This document shows, one piece after another, positions 1 through 11,622 of a stretch of 34,412 bases of DNA. The notes below the pieces were generated by a model. The model made no database searches, had not been told where the DNA came from, and saw only the letters and a list, made by a program, of their open reading frames with translations. The translations under genes and the position numbers were made by a program. Numbering within the stretch: position 1 is the stretch's first letter; each line of letters starts with the position of its first letter. Source of the DNA: Pseudomonadota bacterium. GTDB taxonomy: Bacteria; Pseudomonadota; Alphaproteobacteria; Acetobacterales; Acetobacteraceae. The stretch spans positions 1-34,412 of the forward strand of contig JAJXXT010000159.1 in assembly GCA_021780935.1 (NCBI GenBank), in the 5' to 3' direction.

Positions 1-2866
<2,866 letters not shown>

Positions 2867-2870
2867 GAAT

Positions 2871-2893
2871 GTTCCCGGGATGTTCTTGTTATA
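2871..2893 (-). promoter_or_regulatory. LexA (SOS) box and -10 element of uvrA
   Basis: The plus strand reads GTTCCCGGGATGTTC at 2871-2885. This is an exact GTTC-N7-GTTC direct repeat, the alphaproteobacterial LexA operator. On the uvrA strand it is GAAC-N7-GAAC. Immediately upstream on the uvrA strand is TATAAC (2893 to 2888), a good -10 element. No convincing -35 is visible. Transcription would start inside the box and give a leader of roughly 10-15 nt before the ATG at 2866. LexA bound here would block initiation, so uvrA is inferred to be SOS-inducible. Confidence 0.8.
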
Positions 2894-2925
2894 TGGAGGG
2901 ATTCGGGGGGGTTGGGAAGGGGGGT

Positions 2926-2957
2926 TTGCGGAGACCTTTGCCGGCTTGTATATACAA
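2926..2957 (+). promoter_or_regulatory. vapBC promoter with palindromic operator
   Basis: TTGCGG (2926-2931) and TATATA (2949-2954) are separated by 17 bp. The -10 lies inside a perfect 12-bp palindrome, TTGTATATACAA (2946-2957). This fits the usual autoregulation of type II toxin-antitoxin operons, where the antitoxin or the complex binds an inverted repeat over the promoter. The sequence is AT-rich against the GC-rich surroundings. The antitoxin start lies 14 bp downstream of the palindrome. Confidence 0.6.
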
Positions 2958-2971
2958 AAGGGATATATAGG

Positions 2972-3205
2972 ATGACGGCGATGGTGGCGAAGACATCCTT
3001 GTTTCTCTCCAACCGGTCCCAGGCGGTGCGGCTGCCGAAATCCGTGGCGTTTCCGGACGCGGTGCATGAGGTGGTGATTGTGGCGGATGGGCCGAGGCGG
3101 ATCATCGCGCCGGCGGACGGGGCGTGGGACGATTTTTTCAGCGCGCCGGGCGTCGATCTGGGCGAGCGGGAGCAGCCGCCGATGCAGGAGCGCGACGGGT
3201 TCTGA
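2972..3205 (+). CDS. vapB: VapB-type antitoxin, AbrB/SpoVT fold
   Basis: A 77-residue protein whose N-terminal half ([20 protein letters not shown]) matches the swapped-hairpin AbrB-like DNA-binding fold of VapB/VagC antitoxins, with the typical [10 protein letters not shown] core. The C-terminal tail (around WDDFF to the end) would wrap the toxin. The ATG at 2972 follows the purine-rich AAAAGGG (2956-2962). An in-frame ATG at 2981 is an alternative. The stop overlaps the toxin start (TGATG), so the two are translationally coupled. The protein is expected to neutralise the PIN ribonuclease encoded next and repress its own promoter through the palindrome just upstream. Confidence 0.88.
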   Translation: MTAMVAKTSLFLSNRSQAVRLPKSVAFPDAVHEVVIVADGPRRIIAPADGAWDDFFSAPGVDLGEREQPPMQERDGF

Positions 3206-3603
3206 TGCTTCGTTATCTGCTCGATACGAATTTCTGCATTCATGTGTTGCGGAACAGGGCGCCGGCACTGCGCGAGCGGTTCAATGCCGAAGTCGAGACG
3301 ATGTGCCTTTCGGATGTGGTGCTGTACGAGCTTTTGTACGGGGCCGAGCGCTCGGCCGACCCGGCGCGGGTGCGGCGGGACGTGGAGCGCTTCGCTGGGC
3401 GGTTGGCGGTGTTGCCATTCGACAGTGAGGCGGCGGCGCACACGGCGGAGATACGAGCGGACTTGCTGCGGCGGGGCCGCGTGATCGGGCCGTATGACCT
3501 GATGATCGCCGGGCATGCACGGAGCCGGGGATTGGTGGTGGTGACCGGCAATGTTGGTGAGTTTCAGAGGGTGCAGGGGTTGCGGTGTGAGGATTGGGGG
3601 TAG
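3205..3603 (+). CDS. vapC: VapC-type toxin, PIN-domain ribonuclease
   Basis: A 132-residue PIN-domain protein. The acidic residues of the metal site are visible: D7 (LLDTN), E42 (YELLYGAE) and D98 (YDLMIAGHA). The C-terminal strand has TGNVGEF where many VapC proteins have TNNxxEF. The ELLYG and YDLMIA blocks resemble the VapC group that cleaves initiator tRNA(fMet). That target is inferred from the family and not shown by this sequence. The start codon overlaps the antitoxin stop by one base. The length is typical and nothing suggests inactivation. With the preceding gene it forms an intact type II module in the uvrA-ssb gap. Confidence 0.9.
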   Translation: MLRYLLDTNFCIHVLRNRAPALRERFNAEVETMCLSDVVLYELLYGAERSADPARVRRDVERFAGRLAVLPFDSEAAAHTAEIRADLLRRGRVIGPYDLMIAGHARSRGLVVVTGNVGEFQRVQGLRCEDWG

Positions 3604-3659
3604 GGCGCCGTGGCCGAGTTGGAATGAGCGGCTGACAACATGCTGGAGAGTCGAACCTG

Positions 3660-4598
3660 ATGGATCTGATCACTGAGGAGATAATTCGCGCTCTATTCCG
3701 TATCGAGGCGATCAGGCGAGCGATAGGGCGTCTGGTTTCGGGGGCGGTGGATGTGCCGGTCGCCTATATGGAAGGGTTGAGCGAGAGAATTCGCAGCGAC
3801 AACGCGGCCAGGAGGGCGATTACGTCCGAGGTGGCTGATGCCGTCCGAGAGAAGGTCAAGGAAGACCCTGCGGTGATTCAGCGTGGCCTTGACAGATGGA
3901 CGCGTCAGCTCGGCGAGAAACAGCGAACAAGGGAGGAGATCGGCATTCGGACGCTTGGCGTTCTTGCAGAAGGTGAGGTTCCTATAGGCGCCGCAGCACC
4001 GACCGAAGATTTCATGCGCGCATTCGAAGACATGGCCGAGAAAGTCTCGTCCGCGGAAATGATGGATCTCATGGCTCGCATACTTGCTGGGGAGGTTCGC
4101 AAGCCAGGCAGTGTATCCAGGAGAACTCTCGCCATCGTGCCAGTCTTGGACAAAGAAATTTTGAGCACGCTTGCGAAGGTCCGATCCTACTTGCTCCATG
4201 GTGACTGGGTGCATGTTCCGCCAAGTGCGGCCCGCGAGAGGCGGCATGATTTCGCTTTGCTGAGCAGCGTTTCCATCACTTCCGAGGTCAGCGTACGAAC
4301 GCTCGGCTTTCGAGATGGCTCTGCCATAATCAAAATCGGGCCAAAGGCGTTGCTTCTGATCTTACAACCGTCAGCGAAGACTTGGTTTATGGACGGCGCT
4401 CATCTGACACCAATTGGGCAGGAACTTGTGTCGCTCCTGCCGTTTCCCGCCGAAGACAAAATAACGGAGATCGCCCTCGGTTTCAAAGAATACTCATTTG
4501 TAGAGAAGGTATCTGTCGGGAAGATTGTCGAGGAAGAAGGGGAACCTAAAGTGGTTGATGCGACGGAGGTCATCGTTTCGCGGACGTCGCTGATCTGA
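3660..4598 (+). CDS. DUF2806-type protein of unknown function
   Basis: A 312-residue protein. The N-terminal third is helical and charged. Residues roughly 115-150 carry the block SSAEMMDLMARILAGEVRKPG followed by SRRTL, which I recognise as the core of the DUF2806 family (typically LWxxILAGEI.KPGSFS.RTL). The C-terminal part is a predicted alpha/beta region with the segment LTPIGQELVSLLPF. No catalytic motif, signal peptide or membrane segment is visible. Third positions and overall composition are clearly less GC-rich than uvrA, ssb or gyrA, which suggests horizontal acquisition. It lies between two toxin-antitoxin pairs on the same strand, 56 bp after vapC. The ATG is the first good start and has only a weak Shine-Dalgarno (ctggagag). 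A defence or mobile-cargo role is a guess from context. Confidence 0.75.
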   Translation: MDLITEEIIRALFRIEAIRRAIGRLVSGAVDVPVAYMEGLSERIRSDNAARRAITSEVADAVREKVKEDPAVIQRGLDRWTRQLGEKQRTREEIGIRTLGVLAEGEVPIGAAAPTEDFMRAFEDMAEKVSSAEMMDLMARILAGEVRKPGSVSRRTLAIVPVLDKEILSTLAKVRSYLLHGDWVHVPPSAARERRHDFALLSSVSITSEVSVRTLGFRDGSAIIKIGPKALLLILQPSAKTWFMDGAHLTPIGQELVSLLPFPAEDKITEIALGFKEYSFVEKVSVGKIVEEEGEPKVVDATEVIVSRTSLI

Positions 4599-4654
4599 CT
4601 GCTCCTATCCGATGCGCTGAAGCGCCGAGGGTTCGACTGCGCCTGGTCGCTTTG

Positions 4655-4670
4655 GAGGCTCGACAGCCTC
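4655..4670 (+). terminator. Short hairpin downstream of the DUF2806 gene
   Basis: GAGGCT and AGCCTC form a perfect 6-bp stem around the loop CGAC, about 56 nt after the DUF2806 stop. It is followed by GTCGGGGGGG and no T-run, so intrinsic termination is doubtful. The surrounding 169-bp gap also contains a stretch of lower GC (about 4690-4750) that separates the DUF2806 gene from the second toxin-antitoxin pair. Confidence 0.25.
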
Positions 4671-4751
4671 GTCGGGGGGGAAAGCTTGCTTCAGCCGGAT
4701 GTACTGGTTAGAAATATCAACTACTTGAAATTCTGGACGTAATTCGACTTT

Positions 4752-4761
4752 CTCGGCCGAG
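4752..4761 (+). promoter_or_regulatory. Palindrome over the RBS of the second antitoxin
   Basis: CTCGGCCGAG is a perfect 10-bp palindrome 6 bp before the antitoxin ATG at 4768, and it overlaps the Shine-Dalgarno (gccgagg). Phd-type antitoxins repress their own operon at inverted repeats near the start, so this is a candidate operator. A 10-bp GC palindrome can also arise by chance in such DNA. Confidence 0.3.
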
Positions 4762-4767
4762 GTGACG

Positions 4768-5007
4768 ATGATTACGGTGGGGGCCTTCGAGGCCAAGACG
4801 CATCTCTCTGCGCTGCTGGATCGGGTGGCGGCGGGGGAGGAAGTGACCATCACCAAGCATGGCAGGCCCGTGGCCCGGCTCGTGGGCGCGGGGCAGACCG
4901 ACCGCGCGCGCGTCCATTCCGCCTTCGAGAAGCTGAAGGAGCTGCGCAAGGGGACGACGCTCGGCGGTCTTTCGTGGAAGGACCTCCGCGACGCGGGCCG
5001 GCGGTGA
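4768..5007 (+). CDS. Phd/YefM-family antitoxin
   Basis: A 79-residue protein with the N-terminal Phd/YefM DNA-binding domain. MITVGAFEAKTHLSALLDRV and then EEVTITKHGRPVARLV are hallmark family segments. The C-terminal part (about residues 45-79, helical and charged) should bind the toxin. I prefer the ATG at 4768 to a GTG at 4762, because GCCGAGG (4756-4762) then stands 5 nt upstream. The stop overlaps the next start as GTGA, a classic coupled pair. The product is expected to neutralise the following VapC-like nuclease and repress the operon. Confidence 0.88.
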   Translation: MITVGAFEAKTHLSALLDRVAAGEEVTITKHGRPVARLVGAGQTDRARVHSAFEKLKELRKGTTLGGLSWKDLRDAGRR

Positions 5008-5423
5008 GTGGTGTTGTCGTCGATACGTCGATCGCTTTGACGTGGTGTTTCGACGATGCGGCCTCGCCCGATACCGATGCCCTGTTCGAGCGCGTGCGCG
5101 ATGACGGTGCGATCGTCCCCGGATTGTGGCACCTGGAGCTGGGTAATGTTCTCCTCCAGGCGGAGAAGCGCGGCCGGATCACCGCGGGCGACGTGGCGAC
5201 GCGCCTGGACCTGATCACCGAGCTGCCGATATCGGTCGATCAGGAGACGACGGCGCGGGCCTGGCGCGAGGTTCTGACGCTGGCGCGGACGCAGGGTCTC
5301 ACGACCCATGACGCGACCTATCTCGAACTCGCCGTGCGCCGTGGGTTGCCGCTGCTGACCAGGGATCGGGCGTTGGCCGACGCGGCGAAGCGGCTGGGTG
5401 TTGTCGTGCTTCCCGCACGCTGA
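5004..5423 (+). CDS. vapC: VapC-type toxin, PIN-domain ribonuclease (second pair)
   Basis: A 139-residue PIN-domain protein with the full acidic set: D7 (VVVDTS), E45 (WHLELGNVL), D103 (THDATYLELA) and D121 (LLTRDRAL). This is the VapC subgroup that usually partners Phd-type antitoxins. The GTG at 5004 overlaps the antitoxin stop. A GTG 30 bp further upstream would lie deep inside the antitoxin gene and is less likely. It is only distantly similar to the VapC at 3205-3603 (different core blocks, LELGNVL against YELLYGAE), so the two modules were probably acquired separately and are not a tandem duplication. It ends 106 bp before ssb. Confidence 0.9.
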   Translation: MSGVVVDTSIALTWCFDDAASPDTDALFERVRDDGAIVPGLWHLELGNVLLQAEKRGRITAGDVATRLDLITELPISVDQETTARAWREVLTLARTQGLTTHDATYLELAVRRGLPLLTRDRALADAAKRLGVVVLPAR

Positions 5424-5457
5424 GCACGCTGGCCGCGCCCGCCGGGCGGGGCCGCGG

Positions 5458-5486
5458 TTGGGGAACCGGCCCGGATGGGGTAGAAG
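5458..5486 (+). promoter_or_regulatory. Candidate ssb promoter
   Basis: TTGGGG (5458-5463) and TAGAAG (5481-5486) are exactly 17 bp apart, giving a start near 5492 and a leader of about 38 nt. The -35 sits inside the inverted repeat CGGTT-GGGG-AACCG (5455-5468). No GTTC-N7-GTTC box is present here, unlike at uvrA. If ssb is SOS-induced in this organism, the site is not obvious. Confidence 0.35.
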
Positions 5487-5529
5487 ATTTGGGCCCGGGC
5501 GGCCCGGGTTGATTTGTGGAGAGCTGACG

Positions 5530-6084
5530 ATGGCGGGTAGCGTCAACAAGGTGATTCTGGTCGGCAATGTCGGGCGCGACCCCGAGGTGCGGACGATGCA
5601 GAACGGGGGGAAAGTGGTGTCGTTCTCGCTCGCGACGTCGGAGACGTGGAATGACCGCGCCTCCGGCGAGCGGAAGGAGAAGACGCAGTGGCACCGTATC
5701 GCCATCTTCAACGAGCGGCTGGGGGAAGTGGCGGAGAAATACGTCCGCAAGGGCTCCAAGCTGTATCTCGAAGGCGCCTATGAGAGCCGTAAATATACCG
5801 ACAAGGACGGGCACGAGCGCGAGGCGTTCGAGGTGGTGCTGAGCCGGTTCCGCGGCGAGATGACGCTGCTCGACGGGCGCGGCGACGGGGCGCGCGGCGA
5901 GGGCGGCGGCGGATTCGAGCGCGAGGAAAGGCCGGCGCGGGCGGGCGGCGGCGGACGTGGTGACCAGCGGGGCGACCCGCGCGGGGATTCGCGCGGCGGC
6001 GGCGGGCCGTCCTGGGACGCGCCCCCGGGTGGTGGGGGCGGCGGTGGCGGCGGGCGCGACCTCGACGACGAAATCCCGTTCTGA
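5530..6084 (+). CDS. ssb: Single-stranded DNA-binding protein
   Basis: SSB coats single-stranded DNA during replication, recombination and repair, and recruits partner proteins through its C-terminal tip. The first ~115 residues are the OB fold (start MAGSVNKVILVGNVGRDPEV, then WHRIAIFNERLGEVAEKYV and KGSKLYLEGAYESRKY). Next comes a Gly/Arg/Asp-rich disordered linker with a run of nine or more glycines. The end is DLDDEIPF, the conserved acidic tip. At 184 residues it is normal in length. GGAG lies about 8 nt before the ATG. The gene is divergent from uvrA, but the usual short intergenic region is expanded by the toxin-antitoxin/DUF2806 island. Confidence 0.97.
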   Translation: MAGSVNKVILVGNVGRDPEVRTMQNGGKVVSFSLATSETWNDRASGERKEKTQWHRIAIFNERLGEVAEKYVRKGSKLYLEGAYESRKYTDKDGHEREAFEVVLSRFRGEMTLLDGRGDGARGEGGGGFEREERPARAGGGGRGDQRGDPRGDSRGGGGPSWDAPPGGGGGGGGGRDLDDEIPF

Positions 6085-6124
6085 TACGTCGCGCCGGCGT
6101 CCTTTCATCTGGCTTGGCGCTGGG

Positions 6125-6136
6125 CCGGGCGCCCGG
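6125..6136. terminator. GC palindrome after ssb
   Basis: CCGGGCGCCCGG is a perfect 12-bp palindrome 41 bp after the ssb stop. It has no T-run behind it. It may contribute to separating ssb and gyrA transcription. The hairpin would have a stem of only four or five base pairs with a GC loop, so this is weak. Confidence 0.2.
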
Positions 6137-6171
6137 ACGGAAAGGCGCTGGGACCGAAACCTGGCCTGTCG

Positions 6172-6200
6172 TTGGGCCTCAAACCTGGAATTCGTAAAAC
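6172..6200 (+). promoter_or_regulatory. Candidate gyrA promoter abutting the start codon
   Basis: TTGGGC (6172-6177) and TAAAAC (6195-6200) are separated by 17 bp. The -10 ends 3 nt before the GTG at 6204, so a transcript from here would be leaderless or nearly so. No Shine-Dalgarno is visible before that GTG, which agrees with a leaderless start. It does not prove one. Confidence 0.35.
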
Positions 6201-6203
6201 CTC

Positions 6204-8988
<2,785 letters not shown>

Positions 8989-8996
<8 letters not shown>

Positions 8997-9510
8997 GCGC
9001 GTGGCGCTGTATCCCGGCACGTTCGACCCGGTGACCAACGGGCATATCGATATCATCGGGCGGGCGGCGCGGCTGGTGGACCGGCTGGTGGTGGGCGTCG
9101 CGATGAATGTCGGCAAGGCGCCGCTGTTCGCGCTGGGCGAGCGGGTGGAGCTGGTCGAGATCGAGTGCCGGAAGCTGGCCGAGGCGAGCGGCGCGCGCAT
9201 CGAGGTGCGGCCGTTCGACAAGCTGCTGATCGAGTTCGCGCATGATGTGGGGGCGGGGATGATCGTGCGCGGGCTGCGGGCGGTGACGGATTTCGACTAT
9301 GAGTTCGCGATGGCGGGGATGAACTACCGGCTGGCGCGCGAGATCCAGACGGTGTTTCTGATGGCGAGCGAGCGCCACCAGTTCATTTCCTCGAAGCTGG
9401 TGAAGGAGGTGGCGATGCTGGGCGGCGACATCGCCTCGTTCGTGCCGGCATCGACGCTGGCGCGCATGGGCGCGCGGGTGCGGCCGAAGGATGACGGGCT
9501 GAAGGCATAG
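8989..9510 (+). CDS. coaD: Phosphopantetheine adenylyltransferase
   Basis: CoaD transfers AMP from ATP to 4'-phosphopantetheine to make dephospho-CoA, the fourth step of coenzyme A synthesis, in the cytosol. The nucleotidyltransferase motif is present as [16 protein letters not shown] near the N-terminus (TxGH-type site). The second ATP-binding block is the family segment [16 protein letters not shown] near the C-terminus, and [19 protein letters not shown] lies between. At 173 residues it is slightly longer than E. coli CoaD. The ATG at 8989 has GGAGG 6 nt upstream. ATG 8983 is less well placed. The start lies inside gyrA, which ends at 8996, so translation is coupled. Confidence 0.96.
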
Positions 9511-9535
9511 CGGCCTCAAAAACAGGAGTATGACG

Positions 9536-10084
9536 ATGCTGCGCCGGACGATGGCACTTTCACTGCTTGCAACACCGCTGATCGGAATCAAAATGAGCGA
9601 AGCTGCCGACCTCTCGAACGAGGTCTATATGAACCTGAAATACGGGCGTGTGGTGATCGAGCTGCTGCCCGAGATTGCGCCGAAGATGGTGGCGCATTTC
9701 AAGGCGCTGATCGCCGAGCATTTCTATGACAACACGCCGTTCCACCGGGTGATCCCGGGGTTCATGGCGCAGGGCGGCGACCCGACGGGCACCGGCATGG
9801 GGGGCAGCAACCTCGGCACCGTGCCGGCGGAGTTCACCACCCAGCGCAAGTTTCTGCGCGGGACGGTGGGGGCGGCGCGGTCATCGGACCCGAACAGTGC
9901 CGACAGCCAGTTCTTTATCTGCTTCGCGCCGGCGCCGTTCCTCGACGGGCAGTACACGATCTTTGGCCAGGTGATCTCGGGGATGGAGTATGTGGACGAG
10001 ATCAAGAAGGGGACGGGTGCCAACGGGATGGTGACCGATCCCGACCGGATCATCACGATGCGGATGGCGAACGCGCCGAACTGA
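9536..10084 (+). CDS. Cyclophilin-type peptidyl-prolyl isomerase, probably exported
   Basis: A 182-residue cyclophilin that catalyses cis-trans isomerisation of proline peptide bonds. The fold and active site are visible: VYMNLKYGRVVIELLPEIAP, then the catalytic arginine in PFHRVIPGFMAQGGD, then SADSQFFICFAPAPFLDGQY and TIFGQV. The tryptophan of human cyclophilin is replaced (FLDGQY), as in many bacterial forms that bind cyclosporin poorly. The N-terminus (LRRTMALSLLATPLIGIKMSEAA) looks like a signal peptide, so the enzyme probably folds proteins in the periplasm. I prefer ATG 9536, which puts AGGAG (9524-9528) 7 nt upstream. ATG 9530 would leave 1 nt. It is co-directional with coaD, 25 bp downstream. 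Confidence 0.92.
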   Translation: MLRRTMALSLLATPLIGIKMSEAADLSNEVYMNLKYGRVVIELLPEIAPKMVAHFKALIAEHFYDNTPFHRVIPGFMAQGGDPTGTGMGGSNLGTVPAEFTTQRKFLRGTVGAARSSDPNSADSQFFICFAPAPFLDGQYTIFGQVISGMEYVDEIKKGTGANGMVTDPDRIITMRMANAPN

Positions 10085-10097
10085 GGGGCGCTGGCGG

Positions 10098-10124
10098 CGG
10101 GCGGCGGGCGAAACCGCCGGCCCG
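10098..10124 (+). terminator. GC-rich hairpin after the gyrA-coaD-cyclophilin operon
   Basis: CGGGCGGCGG pairs with CCGCCGGCCCG, allowing a one-base bulge, around the loop GCGAAA, 14 nt after the cyclophilin stop. No T-run follows, so it may be an imperfect terminator or an RNA-stabilising hairpin. A second hairpin lies just beyond. Confidence 0.4.
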
Positions 10125-10137
10125 TGTTACCAGGCCT

Positions 10138-10172
10138 GCCCGCCGGCCCCATTCCGCCGGCGGGGCTCTCTT
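10138..10172 (+). terminator. Second GC-rich hairpin, with a short T/C tail
   Basis: GCCCGCCGG (10138-10146) pairs with CCGGCGGGGC (10157-10166), allowing one bulge, around a 10-nt loop. It is followed by TCTCTT. Together with the hairpin 14 bp upstream it forms a tandem terminator candidate between the gyrA operon and tRNA-Lys. Confidence 0.4.
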
Positions 10173-10228
10173 GCGCGGCAGCGCGTTCTGGCGTTGAAGG
10201 CGGCGCAGCGCCCGCTGTGGTCGCCTAT

Positions 10229-10281
10229 CGGTTGGGACGGCTTTCCGGTTGGGCGGCCCCTCGGTTGGGGTGACCAGGTCA
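10229..10281 (+). repeat. Three CGGTTGGG repeats plus a TGACC-A-GGTCA palindrome
   Basis: CGGTTGGG occurs at 10229-10236, 10246-10253 and 10262-10269, with spacings of 17 and 16 bp. TGACCAGGTCA (10271-10281), a perfect inverted repeat around one base, follows. They stand 19-70 bp upstream of tRNA-Lys. The last TTGGGG could act as a -35 with GATACA (10288-10293) 17 bp on, but that would place the start almost at the tRNA 5' end. The function is unknown. Confidence 0.35.
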
Positions 10282-10299
10282 CGCGACGATACATGGCGA

Positions 10300-10375
10300 G
10301 AGCCCGTAGCTCAGTTGGTAGAGCACGAGACTTTTAATCTTGGGGCCGAGGGTTCGAGTCCCTCCGGGCTCACCA
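10300..10375 (+). tRNA. tRNA-Lys (anticodon UUU)
   Basis: A complete 76-nt cloverleaf. The acceptor arm GAGCCCG pairs with CGGGCTC, the D arm contains AGCTCAGTTGGTAGAGC, the anticodon loop is CTTTTAA with TTT at 10333-10335, and the T arm contains GGTTCGAGTCC. The 3' CCA is encoded in the DNA. The UUU anticodon reads AAA and AAG lysine codons. No integrase gene or repeated tRNA 3' end is visible nearby, so it shows no sign of serving as an attachment site in this window. Confidence 0.97.
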
Positions 10376-10529
10376 TGTGGCAGGCTCACCGCGGGTAGGG
10401 GATGACATTCGGCGGCATACCGCCGGTGCGGGCCGGCATGGTGGTGCCGGTCGCGCGACACTTGCTTACAAGCTGAAACACTTTTGCGGGTTGCGGCGCC
10501 GGGCTTGGGAGGGGCGTAATGGGCGGGTG

Positions 10530-11537
10530 ATGCTCGCGCTGGCTTCCACCTCCCGTTGTCTTATTTTGCTTGACGTTTGTCGTGCGACAAAGAGAATAAT
10601 TGAAAAAGCGGATCCGGAATATTACGGGATTTCATGGTTTCCCGGTGATTCCCGGCTGCTGACCTCGCATTCGCGCATCGACAACAACGCGCTGTGCGAC
10701 CTCGCGAGTTATGCCTGCTCGGAGGTCGGCATCGTTCGCCACGGCGCGCAGGCGCTCGGCGGCTATGCGCTGTCCCAGCCGCACCAGCTCGCGGCGGGGC
10801 ATGAGGGGCTGATCTATGCCACCAACACCGGGCGCAATTGCGTGGCGGTGATCGACCCGCGGGCGGGCTGGGTGCGCGAGCGGCGGCTTTCCGACGCGCG
10901 CTGGGACCGGCTGTCGCCGCAGGAGCGGGCAGGTAATCACCTGAACTCGGTTCATGTCGCGCGCGAGGCGCTTTGGGTGCTCGCGCATAATTTCGGCCGT
11001 GAATCGATGGCCGCGTGCTTCTCGCTGCCGGATCTGGCGCTGGTGGAGCAGGTGGCGTGCCGCGGCGTGGGCGGGGCGCACAATATCTGGCCGGTGGACG
11101 GGATGCTGGTGGGGTGCGCGAGCGAGATTGGCGCGCTGGTGGATTATGTCAGCGGCGAGGTGCTGTGGCGGTCACCCACGGGCGGCTACACGCGCGGGCT
11201 CGCGGCCAGCGCCTCGCATGTGCTGGTGGGCGAGAGCGAACGCGGCGCGCGGGCCGAGCGGTCGCGTAGCCTCGGCTGTGTCTGGGTGCTCGACCGGCGG
11301 GATTTTTCGGCGCTGGACTGCGTGCCGCTGGGGCGGCTCGGGCCGGTGCATGAGATCCGTCTGCTGGATGTGCCGGACCTCGCGCATCACGGCGTGCCGT
11401 TTGCGGGGGCGGCGGCGCTGCTGGCCGTCGGCGGGGAGGATCTGGACGAGGCGGCGCTGGACGAGGCGGATGCGCCGGCGCCGGAGCGGCCGGCGTTGCT
11501 GGCGCGGGTGCTCCGGCGGCTGCATCGCGAGGCGTAG
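10530..11537 (+). CDS. Hypothetical protein, probable beta-propeller (TIGR03032/DUF4915-like)
   Basis: A cytoplasmic-looking protein of 335 residues with no signal peptide. Recurrent strand-turn patterns such as LIYATNTGRNCVAVIDP, ALWVLAHNFGRESMAACFSL, GCASEIGALVDYVSGEVLW and GCVWVLDRRDFSALDCVPL, spaced 40-50 residues apart, suggest a beta-propeller. The pattern recalls the TIGR03032/DUF4915 group, but I cannot confirm that. A conserved-looking histidine site (PHQLAAGHEG, NHLNSVHVA, GGAHNIWP, GPVHEIRL) could bind metal. The start is uncertain: ATG 10530 or GTG 10527. The first ~120 bp are noticeably AT-richer than the rest and use rarer codons (AGA, ATA, TTA). The gene stands alone between tRNA-Lys and the acyl-CoA gene pair, and its function is not known. 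Confidence 0.65.
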   Translation: MLALASTSRCLILLDVCRATKRIIEKADPEYYGISWFPGDSRLLTSHSRIDNNALCDLASYACSEVGIVRHGAQALGGYALSQPHQLAAGHEGLIYATNTGRNCVAVIDPRAGWVRERRLSDARWDRLSPQERAGNHLNSVHVAREALWVLAHNFGRESMAACFSLPDLALVEQVACRGVGGAHNIWPVDGMLVGCASEIGALVDYVSGEVLWRSPTGGYTRGLAASASHVLVGESERGARAERSRSLGCVWVLDRRDFSALDCVPLGRLGPVHEIRLLDVPDLAHHGVPFAGAAALLAVGGEDLDEAALDEADAPAPERPALLARVLRRLHREA

Positions 11538-11570
11538 CGGGCCGCCCTGGCGTGGGGCGCGCGGCATGCG

Positions 11571-11599
11571 TTGACAGCGTCCGCCCGACATGGTGGCTG
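11571..11599 (+). promoter_or_regulatory. Candidate promoter of the enoyl-CoA hydratase/acyl-CoA dehydrogenase pair
   Basis: A consensus -35 TTGACA (11571-11576) is followed after 17 bp by TGGCTG (11594-11599), which is poor as a -10. A start near 11606 would give a 17-nt leader to the ATG at 11623. This favours that ATG over the in-frame ATG at 11590, which would lie upstream of the -10. Confidence 0.4.
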
Positions 11600-11622
11600 A
11601 CCGCACCCAGCGGGAGACCACG

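Noticed and set aside
2910..5465. GGTTGGGAA / GGTTGGGGAA as flanking repeats of the uvrA-ssb island
   Set aside because: The match is only about 7-9 bp and GGTTGGG is frequent here (also before tRNA-Lys), so it is likely chance or a promoter element.
5486..5516. GATTTG direct repeats around GGCCCGGG palindromes before ssb
   Set aside because: Short GC palindromes and 6-bp repeats are expected by chance in this composition, and nothing links them to a function.
10300..10375. tRNA-Lys as an attachment site for an integrated element
   Set aside because: No integrase and no repeat of the tRNA 3' end are visible in the window.
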